Of a DNA stretch of 64,000 bases, positions 1-8,144 are shown piece by piece (position 1 is the first letter of the stretch; each line of letters starts with the position of its first letter). Both the position numbers and the translations under genes were made by a program. Source of the DNA: CBDATA01 sp965202845 (GTDB lineage: Bacteria; Acidobacteriota; Vicinamibacteria; Marinacidobacterales; Marinacidobacteraceae); contig OZ241856.1 in assembly GCA_965202845.1 (NCBI GenBank), positions 2,480,001-2,544,000 of the forward strand, read 5' to 3'. Under the pieces are notes generated by a model. The model saw only the letters and a list, made by a program, of their open reading frames with translations. It had not been told where the DNA came from and did no database searches.

Positions 1-727
1 CGACGATGCGGCGCAGCGGGGGTTCGCTGACAGCGGCCCCGAACCCTCCGAGGGGCTGATCCGGGTCGCCGCCTGGAGCATCCATCGGGAACCGATCCTC
101 GTGCTGCGCAAGTTGCTTCCGATGATGATCCTGAACGGCCCCGCCGGGCTTGCGGTCACCGGGGGGGCGCCGGCGGTCGCCGAGGTCGCCGCCTACTGGC
201 CTGCCCGGATCCCCCGCGAGGCCGTCACCCCCCGGGTGCGCATCCTGCGGCGCAACGGGGTGGTCGCCGAGGAGCGGGTGGCGTTTCCCGGCCCCACCGC
301 CGCCGCGGCGCCAAGCCGAAGCGACGCGGCGGCGCCGCCTCCCGAAACCGGAATCGAAGTCCCGCTGGGGGCCATCGCCCACGCCCGCAGCGGCGACAAG
401 GGCGATGCGGCGAACATCGGCGTCCTCGCCCGCAGCCCCGCCGCCTACCGGTTCCTCGCCGAGCATCTGGGCGCCGAAACGGTCGCGGATTGGGCGCGGG
501 ATGTTGCGAAGGGTCCGGTCGTCCGCTACCGGCTGCCCGGGCTCCAGGCGCTCAACTTCGTGCTGGAGCGGGCGCTGGCCGGCGGCGGAACCCGCAGCCT
601 GCTGCTGGACCCCCAGGGCAAGACCCTCGCCCAGGGAATCCTCCGGCGGCGGCTCAAGGTCCCCGCCGAGGTGCTGGAGAGCATCGCGGAGGAGGATCGA
701 CCGCTCTCGCTGGAGTTCCAGCCATGA
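1..727 (+). CDS. AtuA-like (DUF1446) protein, 3' part
   Basis: The reading frame is already open at base 2, so the 5' part lies outside the window and about 241 residues are visible. The C-terminal ~100 residues carry the motif ARSGDKGDAANIGV, typical of the ferredoxin-like C-terminal domain of acyclic terpene utilisation AtuA proteins; the preceding part fits the end of the DUF1446 domain. AtuA homologues travel with acyl-CoA carboxylase and hydratase genes in citronellol/geraniol and leucine catabolism, and the next two genes are of those kinds. The biochemical role of AtuA is not settled. The stop overlaps the start of the enoyl-CoA hydratase (ATGA), which suggests translational coupling. 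Confidence 0.8.
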   Translation, partial: DDAAQRGFADSGPEPSEGLIRVAAWSIHREPILVLRKLLPMMILNGPAGLAVTGGAPAVAEVAAYWPARIPREAVTPRVRILRRNGVVAEERVAFPGPTAAAAPSRSDAAAPPPETGIEVPLGAIAHARSGDKGDAANIGVLARSPAAYRFLAEHLGAETVADWARDVAKGPVVRYRLPGLQALNFVLERALAGGGTRSLLLDPQGKTLAQGILRRRLKVPAEVLESIAEEDRPLSLEFQP

Positions 728-1512
728 TTCGTTTCGCTGTGGGCGACGACGGGGTCGTCCGGCTGACGCTGGATCGGCCGGAGGCGCGCAACGCGCTCAC
801 CCCGGAGATGGTCGCCGGGATTCCCGAACGGCTCGCCGAGGCGGAACGGCTGCCGCCGGAGCGATGCCGGGTTCTGGTTCTGGCCGGCGCCGGGCCGGTC
901 TTCTGCGCCGGCGCCGACATCAAGGCGATGCGGGAATCGGGACAAGCGGACGAGGCCGCCAACCGGGAGGACGCCCGCCGCTTCGCCGTGCTCTTCCGGG
1001 CGGTCGCCTCCTTCCCGACGCCGGTGATCGCGGTCGTCCAGGGCGCCGCCATCGGCGGGGGGTTCGGCCTCGCAGTCGCCGCCGACCACGTGATCGCGTC
1101 CCCCGACGCCCGCTTCGGAACCCCGGAAGCGCGCCTCGGGCTGGTTCCCGCGGTGATTTCGCCCTACGTGGTGCGCCGGCTCGGTCCGGGACGCGCCGCG
1201 CCCTTCCTGCTGGGCGGGGAGGTGGCGCTGGGCGAGGAAGCACTCCGGATCGGCGTCGCGCACGAATGCGCCGAGGACCTGCCGGCCGCGCTGGAAGCGA
1301 CGCTCGCCCGGTATCTGGAGAGCGCGCCCCATGCGGCGCGGCGCACGAAGGCGCTGATGCTGCGGGAGGCGCCGCTGCCGCCGGGGGACATCGAGGAGCT
1401 GACGATCCGTACCATCGCCGGAGCGCGCGCCTCGGCGGAGGGGCAGGAGGGCGCCGCCGCCTTCTTCGGTAAGACCCCGCCCTCCTGGTCGCCGCGGCGG
1501 AGCCGCCGCTAG
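724..1512 (+). CDS. Enoyl-CoA hydratase/isomerase (crotonase family)
   Basis: The product is 262 residues, the usual crotonase length. It shows the oxyanion-hole segments FCAGADIKAM and GAAIGGGFGLAVAADHVIAS, and the TPEARLGLVPA segment carrying a glutamate where hydratases have a catalytic one. In an operon with a biotin carboxylase-BCCP subunit and an AtuA-like protein it probably hydrates a branched glutaconyl-type CoA (methylglutaconyl-CoA in the Liu leucine pathway, or isohexenylglutaconyl-CoA in the Atu pathway). The choice between these cannot be made from this sequence. The start is the ATG overlapping the previous stop; the stop directly abuts the TTG of the next frame. Confidence 0.85.
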   Translation: MIRFAVGDDGVVRLTLDRPEARNALTPEMVAGIPERLAEAERLPPERCRVLVLAGAGPVFCAGADIKAMRESGQADEAANREDARRFAVLFRAVASFPTPVIAVVQGAAIGGGFGLAVAADHVIASPDARFGTPEARLGLVPAVISPYVVRRLGPGRAAPFLLGGEVALGEEALRIGVAHECAEDLPAALEATLARYLESAPHAARRTKALMLREAPLPPGDIEELTIRTIAGARASAEGQEGAAAFFGKTPPSWSPRRSRR

Positions 1513-3261
1513 TTGCTCTCGATCTGGCGGCGTCCGGCCCGCTCTCCGGGGACCGGCCGGCGACTGGTGGTAGCGGGCCGGGGGGAGATCGCCCGCCGGG
1601 CGCTGGCCGCCGGGCGGAAGCGCGGGTTCCGGGTGGCGGCGATCTCCACTCCGGCGGACGCCGGATCGCTCCCGCGCCAGGAGGCCGACCAGGTGCTCGA
1701 AGTGGGTTCCTTCCTCGATGCGGAGGCGGTGGTCGCAGCGGCCTCCCGGTGGGGCGCCGACCTGCTGCATCCCGGCTACGGGTTCCTTTCGGAGAACGCC
1801 GGGTTCGCGGCGGCGGTCGAGGCGGCCGGGATCGCGTTCGTGGGGCCGTCGCCGGAGGCGATGCGGCGGCTGGGCGACAAGCAGGAGGCGCGGGCGCTCG
1901 CCGGCGCCGCCGGAGTTCCCGTGTTGCCGGAGGTCCGTCCCGGCGACGGGAATGTTCCGCTGGCGGTCAAGGCGGCGGCGGGCGGCGGCGGGCGCGGGAT
2001 CCGGGTGGTGCGCCGGCCGGAGGACCTCGCGGCCTCGATCGAGGCGGCGTCCCGAGAGGCGGAGAGCGCGTTCGGCGATCCCACCGTCTTCCTCGAACGC
2101 TGGATCGACCGCCCGCGGCACGTCGAAGTCCAGGTGTTCGGCGACGGAGAGGGCGGCGGCGTCCATTTCGGCGAGCGGGAGTGCTCGGCGCAGCGGCGGC
2201 GGCAGAAGCTGGTGGAATGGGCGCCGGCGGCGATCGACGAGGAGATGCGCCAACGGCTGTGCGAGGCGGCGCTGCGGCTGGTGGAGGCGGCGCGCTACCG
2301 GGGCGCCGGAACCGTGGAATTCCTGCTGGAGGGGGATGCGTTCTGGTTCCTCGAAGTGAACACCCGGCTGCAGGTGGAGCACCCGGTGACCGAGGAGGTC
2401 CATGGCGTGGACCTGGTGGACTTGCAGCTGGAGTTGGCGGAGAACGGCTGGCCCGACCGGCTGGCCGGGGAGTTCCCGGCGCGGGGCGCGGCCATCGAGG
2501 CGCGGGTGCTGGCGGAGGGCGCCGGATTCGTTCCCAGCGCGAAGCAGGTGCGGCGGTTCCGGGCGCCAGAGGGGGTTCGCTGCGATTCGGGAGTCGGGGA
2601 GGGGTCGCCGGTTCCCCCGGAATTCGACTCCCTGCTGGCGAAGGTCATCGGAACCGGCGATTCGTTCGAGGAGGCGCGGAAGCGGCTGGTCGCCGGCCTC
2701 AAAACGATGGTCGTCCACGGACCGGAGACGAACCTGGGATTCCTGGGGGCGGTGCTGGAGCACCCCGACTTCCGCGCCGGAAGGGTTCACACCGGCTGGG
2801 TCGAGGAGCGCCTTGCGGAGCTCGCCGGAGAGGAGCCGCCGTTCCCGGGGGACGTCGCGGCGTTGCGGGACCGGGCGGCGGGGCGGCGCGCCGATCCGGG
2901 GGTTTCCATCTTCCGCCGGCCCGGCGAGGAGACGGACGCGGTGGTCACCGAGCTTCCGGGGGGCGTCGCGGTGACGGTGGACGGCAGAACCACGACGCTC
3001 CGGGAGGAGACGGCGCGAGCGACTGCGCCCGGCGAGGCGGGAAGTCCCGAAGTGAAGGCGCCGCTTTCCGGCAAGGTGCTGCGCCTCTTCCGCAACGCAA
3101 GGGCGGTGCGGGAGGGGGAGGTCGTGGCGGTGATCGAGTCGATGAAGATGCGCTGGGAGGTGCGCGCTCCGGCGACGGGGGTTCCGGGGGAGCCCGAAGT
3201 GGAAGAGGGGGCGGTCGTGGAGGCCGGCGCGGTCCTGATGCGGATCGATCCCGAGACGTAG
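1513..3261 (+). CDS. Acyl-CoA carboxylase alpha subunit (biotin carboxylase + biotin carrier)
   Basis: Up to 582 residues. The N-terminus resembles the biotin carboxylase start (RRLVVAGRGEIARRAL). The ATP-grasp core has the glycine loop VKAAAGGGGRGIRVV and the active-site segment EVNTRLQVEHPVTEEV. The last ~80 residues form a biotinyl domain with ESMKM, whose lysine is biotinylated. It would carboxylate biotin with bicarbonate and ATP for a carboxyltransferase beta subunit, probably encoded upstream of the window. At 582 residues it is shorter than typical 650-670-residue methylcrotonyl- or geranyl-CoA carboxylase alpha chains. The first in-frame start is TTG directly after the previous stop; a GTG near 1567 is an alternative. 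It converges with the PIG-L gene, with only 3 bases between the stops. Confidence 0.87.
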   Translation: MLSIWRRPARSPGTGRRLVVAGRGEIARRALAAGRKRGFRVAAISTPADAGSLPRQEADQVLEVGSFLDAEAVVAAASRWGADLLHPGYGFLSENAGFAAAVEAAGIAFVGPSPEAMRRLGDKQEARALAGAAGVPVLPEVRPGDGNVPLAVKAAAGGGGRGIRVVRRPEDLAASIEAASREAESAFGDPTVFLERWIDRPRHVEVQVFGDGEGGGVHFGERECSAQRRRQKLVEWAPAAIDEEMRQRLCEAALRLVEAARYRGAGTVEFLLEGDAFWFLEVNTRLQVEHPVTEEVHGVDLVDLQLELAENGWPDRLAGEFPARGAAIEARVLAEGAGFVPSAKQVRRFRAPEGVRCDSGVGEGSPVPPEFDSLLAKVIGTGDSFEEARKRLVAGLKTMVVHGPETNLGFLGAVLEHPDFRAGRVHTGWVEERLAELAGEEPPFPGDVAALRDRAAGRRADPGVSIFRRPGEETDAVVTELPGGVAVTVDGRTTTLREETARATAPGEAGSPEVKAPLSGKVLRLFRNARAVREGEVVAVIESMKMRWEVRAPATGVPGEPEVEEGAVVEAGAVLMRIDPET

Positions 3262-3264
3262 AAC

Positions 3265-5940
3265 CTACGGTTCTTCGGTCGGGGTCTCCGGCTGATGCCC
3301 CAGGCTCAGCAGGTTGGCGAGCAGGCGGTACGCCCCCGGCGTGCCGGCGGGCAGCTGGCGCCACAGGCCGAGCCCCAGGTAGAGCCAGCGTCCCTCGCCG
3401 TGCCGGGCCTCCACCAGGATGCCGCGCTTTTCGCCGGCGTTGTACGGGAAGGGGTCCTCCGACGCCAACAGGTCGGTGTACGCCGGGTCGCCGCCCGGCG
3501 CCAGGAAGTAGAGCCCCCGCTCCTGGACCCACCCCTCCCAGTCGGCGGGGCCGATGGGGTTCGGGCCGCGAAAGACCGGATGTTCGGGGACCAGCGCCCG
3601 CATCGGCGCGTCCTCGTCGGTGATCCGGCCGCGCCCGACCCGGATCGGGAAGGGCGCCCAGGGGCCGGCGTTGAATTCGAACTTGTTGTACTGGACGAGC
3701 AGGGTTCCGCCGCTCGCCACATAGTCCAGCAGGCGCTGGTTGTGGAGGCGGAGGTCGGGGCGGGCGAGATAGGCGCGCACTCCCAGCACGATGACGTCGA
3801 ACCGGGAGAGATCGCCCTTCGCCAGGTCCTCCTCGTCCAGGAAGGTCAGCGGAACGCCGAGCTGGCCGATGGCTTCGGCGACCTCGTCCCCGACCCCCTC
3901 CACGTAGGCCGCCGAAACCGGCGCGACGGTCGCATCCAGCACCCGCGCCAGCGCGGTCGCCGGACGGAAGCGGTAGCGGGTTTCGATGTGGGGGTAGGCG
4001 ATGGTCTCGACCGTCTCCCGGTAGACCGCATCGCCCAGGCGTCCCCAGGCGGCGAGCTGGTAGCCGCCGTCCGCCGCACCGGCTGGAACGGTCGCATGGA
4101 ATTCGAGGCTCCGCTCCCCGGGACCGGCGAAGCGGACGGTCGCCGTTTCCGGGGTCACGTCCCAGCCGGACGGGGCTTCAAGACCGACTTCGATTTCGGC
4201 TTCGCCGTCGCCCCGCCAGGTCACCCGCGCCGCCAGCGGTCGGGTGCGCTGCCCTTCGGGAAACACTTCGGGAAACACCACGATCTCCGGCGTCACCCGG
4301 AGCGCGACCGCCGGCAGGACGGAGACCTCCTTCTGCTTCTCGCCGCCCGCCAGCGGGTCCGCGTAGCGGTATTCGACCGGCAGGATGACGCTCGCCGGCA
4401 CGTCGTCGGTCGTGAAGTCCACCCGGACGCGCGCCGGGGGCGGGGGCGCGGGGAGGCCGAAGAGCTCCGGCTCGGAGGCGACGAACCGGTCCCGGCCGGG
4501 AACCGCCCGGAACGCCTGCCGGCTGAGCCTGGCGTCCGCCGCCGCCGTCACCCGGAAGGAGGCGCGGACCGCATCGCCGGAGGCCAGCTCCAGCGGAAAG
4601 TCGACTGCCGGACGCGCCTGCGAACGGCGGGCGGGCGCGGACGAAACCGGCGTCGCCTCCCAGCCCGGGGGCGTCTCGATCGCGATTCCGGTCAGCGTCA
4701 GCGCCTCCGGGCCGCCCGCCTGCACGAACACATCGGTTCCGAAGCTGCCGCCGGGAACCACCTCGCCGGCGTCCGCAACCGGCGCCACCAAAAGTCCGTG
4801 GGCGAGCGCGAGCGCCTCCTGAATCTGGATTTCCCGGGGAGCGACCCGGTGGCGGATCTCGAAGGCGGCCCCCGGATCCAGGTCGGCGGAGACCTGAAGC
4901 GTCCGACGCGCCGCGATCAGAGCCTCCCGGAGGGCCGAGATGGACTCCCAGGGGGACGCCGAGGAAAAGGCCCATTCGGCGCCCCCGGTCGTCCGCTCCA
5001 GGTCGTCCAGCGCCCGTTCGGTCGCGTCCACCGCATCCGGGTCGCCGTGAACGAACGCGCGCAGCCGCTCCAACCCGGTGGGAATACCGGCAAAGAGACC
5101 GCCGGTCTCCGACGCGAGGTTCCGCATCTCCACCAGAACCGCCGGCCCCGGCGCGGGCGCGCCGCGGACCTGGCCCATCCCCTGGCAGCGGTGCGCGGCG
5201 CGGGCCTCCTGCCCCAGGTCCGCGTACGTCCGCCCCAGCAGCGGATCCCAGATCGCGGTCTCCACCCGCGCCACCCGGTCTTCATCGGCGACCGGGCTCC
5301 CCCCAACGCCCCCCACGAACAGCTTGAGCGGCTGCCAGGGCGGGAGCCCCAGGTCGGCGAACCGCTCCGCATCGCCGGCGACGTCGAACGCCTCGATGGC
5401 GATCCCCCCGGTCGCCTGGTGGTGCTGGCCGCCCCCCTCGCCCTCGGGCGGGAGGGTCAGGATCACGTCGGGGCGCAGGGTCCGGATCATCCGCACCACC
5501 TCGCCGAGCGTCTCCTCGTGCCCCCACTTCTCCAGGGTCTCCCCGGCGCTGAACGAATAGCCGAAGTCGGAGACCATCCCGAAGTACTGCTCCACCGCGT
5601 CCAGCCGGTGCGAGGCCAGGAGCTCCTCGGTGCGCAGGATGCGGAGGCCGTCGAACAGCTCGGGGCCGATCTCGTTCTGGCCGCCGCCGCCCCGGGTCAG
5701 CGAAAGCAGCGCGACCCGCGCTCCCATCCCCCGGGAGAGGCGGGCGTGGAGGGCGTTGTTCTCGTCGTCCGGGTGGGCGACGATCGTGAGGACCGAGACG
5801 CCGCTCGCGATCTTGCGCAGCTTGAGGCCCAGGCCGGAGGCGCCGCGGTCGTAGGCCAGCGGGCGCAGCTGCGCCGCCGACGCCACCGTCGCGAGCAGGA
5901 AGAGGGCGCAAAGGGCCGCCAGCATGTTGCGAATGGACAT
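3265..5940 (-). CDS. Secreted PIG-L family deacetylase, long form
   Basis: An 891-residue protein with a clear signal peptide (hydrophobic residues ~6-22, cleavage around ASA-AQ). The PIG-L/LmbE zinc hydrolase domain follows, with AHPDDE at residues 55-60 and the histidine pair HHQA at 173-176, the expected metal ligands. The middle (about 390-660) looks like beta-rich NEW3-like domains, and the C-terminus has a GATase-like fold segment (FDVIVLGVRAY, then a GGTLLVQYN strand). PIG-L enzymes remove N-acetyl groups from amino sugars; these long secreted forms are common in Acidobacteriota and Gemmatimonadota, with unknown substrates. Its start lies 12 bases from the first possible start of the divergent transporter, so promoter elements must overlap coding sequence or one start is further in. 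Confidence 0.85.
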   Translation of the reverse strand: MSIRNMLAALCALFLLATVASAAQLRPLAYDRGASGLGLKLRKIASGVSVLTIVAHPDDENNALHARLSRGMGARVALLSLTRGGGGQNEIGPELFDGLRILRTEELLASHRLDAVEQYFGMVSDFGYSFSAGETLEKWGHEETLGEVVRMIRTLRPDVILTLPPEGEGGGQHHQATGGIAIEAFDVAGDAERFADLGLPPWQPLKLFVGGVGGSPVADEDRVARVETAIWDPLLGRTYADLGQEARAAHRCQGMGQVRGAPAPGPAVLVEMRNLASETGGLFAGIPTGLERLRAFVHGDPDAVDATERALDDLERTTGGAEWAFSSASPWESISALREALIAARRTLQVSADLDPGAAFEIRHRVAPREIQIQEALALAHGLLVAPVADAGEVVPGGSFGTDVFVQAGGPEALTLTGIAIETPPGWEATPVSSAPARRSQARPAVDFPLELASGDAVRASFRVTAAADARLSRQAFRAVPGRDRFVASEPELFGLPAPPPPARVRVDFTTDDVPASVILPVEYRYADPLAGGEKQKEVSVLPAVALRVTPEIVVFPEVFPEGQRTRPLAARVTWRGDGEAEIEVGLEAPSGWDVTPETATVRFAGPGERSLEFHATVPAGAADGGYQLAAWGRLGDAVYRETVETIAYPHIETRYRFRPATALARVLDATVAPVSAAYVEGVGDEVAEAIGQLGVPLTFLDEEDLAKGDLSRFDVIVLGVRAYLARPDLRLHNQRLLDYVASGGTLLVQYNKFEFNAGPWAPFPIRVGRGRITDEDAPMRALVPEHPVFRGPNPIGPADWEGWVQERGLYFLAPGGDPAYTDLLASEDPFPYNAGEKRGILVEARHGEGRWLYLGLGLWRQLPAGTPGAYRLLANLLSLGHQPETPTEEP

Positions 5941-5951
5941 GACGCTCCCCT

Positions 5952-7418
5952 ATGGTAGCCCGCATACTTTCCGGCATGACCCGCGCCCGGATCGGTCTTG
6001 TCCTCGGCGCCGGGCTGCTCGTCGGGATCGCCGCGATCCCGATTCCGGGGATGCCGGAGGAGGCGCGCCGCATGCTGGCGGTGGCGGCGATCATGGCCGC
6101 CTGGTGGGTCACCGAGGCGGTTCCCCTCGCCGTGACCTCGCTGCTGCCGCTGGTCCTGTTTCCGGCGCTCGGCATCCTCGCGGCGCCGCAGGCGGCGGCG
6201 CCCTACGCGAACCACCTGGTCTACCTGTTCCTCGGCGGGTTCATGCTCGCCCAGGCGATGCAACGCTGGAACCTGCACCGCCGGCTCGCGCTCCGCATCG
6301 TGCTGCTCATCGGCGGCGCGCCCTCGCGCATCGTGCTGGGCTTCATGGCGTCGTCCGCCCTCCTCTCCATGTGGGTCTCCAACACCGCCACCGCGGCGAT
6401 GATGATGCCGATCGCGGTGGCGGTGGTCCGCGAGGTCGCCGGCCCGGAGGCCAGGAGCGGTCGATCCCCGTTCGCGGTCTGCTTGATGATCGGGATCGCC
6501 TACGCGGCGTCCATCGGCGGGTTCGCCACCCTGATCGGCACCCCGCCCAACGTCTTCCTGGGGGGCTTCCTCGAGGCCCAGCTGGGGATCCGCATCTCGT
6601 TCCTCCAGTGGCTGCTCTTCGCGCTCCCGCTGAGCGGGCTGTTCGTTCCGGCGGTCTGGCTGTGGCTGACCCGCTTCGCGTTCCCGGTGAGCCGCGAGCC
6701 GATTCCCGGCGGCGCCGCCCTGATCCGCGCCGAATACGCGAAGCTGGGGCCGATCTCCACTCCCGAGAGACGCCTCGCCGCGCTCTTCGGCCTGACCGCG
6801 CTCGCCTGGATGCTCCGGCCGGCGTGGACCGCGCTCCTCCCCACCGGCGCGTTCATCACCGACTCCACCATCGCGATGGCGGCGACCGTGCTCGCCTTCG
6901 TGATCCCCGCCGGCGACCCGGGACGCTCCACCCCGATCCTGACCTGGAAGTGGGGCGCGCGGATTCCCTGGGACGTCCTGCTGCTCTTCGGCGGCGGCTT
7001 CGCGCTCGCCAACGGGCTGGAGGCCAGCGGGCTGTCCCGGGTGCTGGGCGACCAGCTGGCGCTGGCCGCGGCGCTGCCGCTCCCGATCTTCGTGGCGCTG
7101 GTGGTGTTCTTCGTCATCGCGCTCACCGAGCTGGCGTCCAACCTGGCCTCGACCGCGATGATCCTGCCGATCCTCGCGGCGGTGGCGACGGAGGCCGGGA
7201 TTCCGCCGCTCCTGCTGCTGGTTCCGGCGACGGTGGCGGCGTCGTGCGCGTTCATGCTCCCGGCGGCCACTCCGCCGAACGCCATCCTGTTCGGAACCGG
7301 CCACTTCACCATCCCGCAGCTGGTGCGCGCCGGGCTGGGCGCCAACTTAATCGGCGCCGCGCTCGCTACCCTCTTCGCCGTGTTCTGGGTTCCCCTCGTC
7401 TTCGTCGTATTCGCATGA
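5952..7418 (+). CDS. SLC13/DASS family sodium-anion symporter
   Basis: A 488-residue polytopic membrane protein. It shows the duplicated DASS signature: SNTATAAMMMP in the first half and ELASNLASTAMILPIL in the second, plus ATLIGTPPNVFLGG and PAATPPNAILFGTG, which form the two substrate/sodium hairpins. Family members move dicarboxylates, sulfate or other anions with Na+; the substrate cannot be read here. Two starts are possible: ATG 5952 or ATG 5976, the latter giving more room for the divergent promoter. The stop overlaps tenA by ATGA, so the two are probably cotranslated. Confidence 0.88.
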   Translation: MVARILSGMTRARIGLVLGAGLLVGIAAIPIPGMPEEARRMLAVAAIMAAWWVTEAVPLAVTSLLPLVLFPALGILAAPQAAAPYANHLVYLFLGGFMLAQAMQRWNLHRRLALRIVLLIGGAPSRIVLGFMASSALLSMWVSNTATAAMMMPIAVAVVREVAGPEARSGRSPFAVCLMIGIAYAASIGGFATLIGTPPNVFLGGFLEAQLGIRISFLQWLLFALPLSGLFVPAVWLWLTRFAFPVSREPIPGGAALIRAEYAKLGPISTPERRLAALFGLTALAWMLRPAWTALLPTGAFITDSTIAMAATVLAFVIPAGDPGRSTPILTWKWGARIPWDVLLLFGGGFALANGLEASGLSRVLGDQLALAAALPLPIFVALVVFFVIALTELASNLASTAMILPILAAVATEAGIPPLLLLVPATVAASCAFMLPAATPPNAILFGTGHFTIPQLVRAGLGANLIGAALATLFAVFWVPLVFVVFA

Positions 7419-8098
7419 CCGACCGCTTCACCTCCCGCCTCTGGGACGGGATCGCTCCGCTCTACGCGGAAATCCTCAAGCATCCGTTCCTCGACGGCCT
7501 CGCCGGGGGCGGGCTGGACCGGGAGATTTTCCGGTTCTACGTGATCGAGGACGCGCTCTACCTCCACGACTACGCCCGGGCGCTCGCCATCCTGGGCGGC
7601 AAGGCGCCCCACCCGGACATCACCGCCGCGCTCTGCGGGGACGCGGTCGCCACCGTGGAGGCCGAACGCCAGCAGCTGGGCCAGTTCCTCGAGGAGCTGG
7701 GCGGAGAGCTGGGCGGAAACCGGGAGGACATCTTCGGGAAGACGCCCGCCCCCACCAACCTCGCCTACACCAGCTTCCTGCTGGCGGCGGTCCACGCGCA
7801 GCCGTTCCCCGAGGGGCTCGCCGCGGTGTTGCCGTGCTACTGGATCTATGCCGAAGTGGGGAAGGAACTCCTCGCCCGGCCGCCGTCCCCCGATCCGCTC
7901 TACCGCCGCTGGATCGAGAGCTACGGGAGTCCGGAGTACGACGCGGTGGTCCAGCGGGTTCTCGACCTGACCGACGGGATCGCGGCGCAGCTCGACGAGG
8001 CTTCCCGGAGCCGGATGATCCGGAATTTCAATTGGACCGCGCGCTACGAATGGATGTTCTGGGACATGGCTTGGCGGCGGGAGGCCTGGCCCGTCTGA
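7415..8098 (+). CDS. tenA: TenA family thiaminase II/aminopyrimidine aminohydrolase
   Basis: 227 residues, normal for TenA. Visible family features are FYVIEDALYLHDYARAL near the N-terminus, LPCYWIYAEVG with the presumed nucleophilic cysteine, and the C-terminal segment NFNWTARYEWMFWDMAW. TenA hydrolyses 4-amino-5-aminomethyl-2-methylpyrimidine to the hydroxymethyl form, salvaging the pyrimidine half of thiamin. The start overlaps the SLC13 stop (ATGA), raising the possibility that the transporter imports a thiamin-breakdown product. No THI box fits in the short upstream gap, and no other thiamin gene is nearby. Confidence 0.85.
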   Translation: MTDRFTSRLWDGIAPLYAEILKHPFLDGLAGGGLDREIFRFYVIEDALYLHDYARALAILGGKAPHPDITAALCGDAVATVEAERQQLGQFLEELGGELGGNREDIFGKTPAPTNLAYTSFLLAAVHAQPFPEGLAAVLPCYWIYAEVGKELLARPPSPDPLYRRWIESYGSPEYDAVVQRVLDLTDGIAAQLDEASRSRMIRNFNWTARYEWMFWDMAWRREAWPV

Positions 8099-8144
8099 CC
8101 CCGCACGACGTTTTCTGTCCGACGCCTGTGCGATCCTTGCCTCC

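Noticed and set aside
526..2790. Very long open frame on the minus strand opposite the hydratase and carboxylase genes
   Set aside because: It is the GC-rich shadow of two clear genes on the plus strand, with arginine/proline/glycine-rich nonsense and no domain.
5941..5951. TPP riboswitch for the transporter-tenA pair
   Set aside because: The gap between the divergent starts is too short for a THI box and none of its conserved segments is present.
3295..5958. 887-codon open frame opposite the PIG-L gene
   Set aside because: The minus-strand PIG-L protein has a signal peptide and catalytic motifs; the opposite frame has none.
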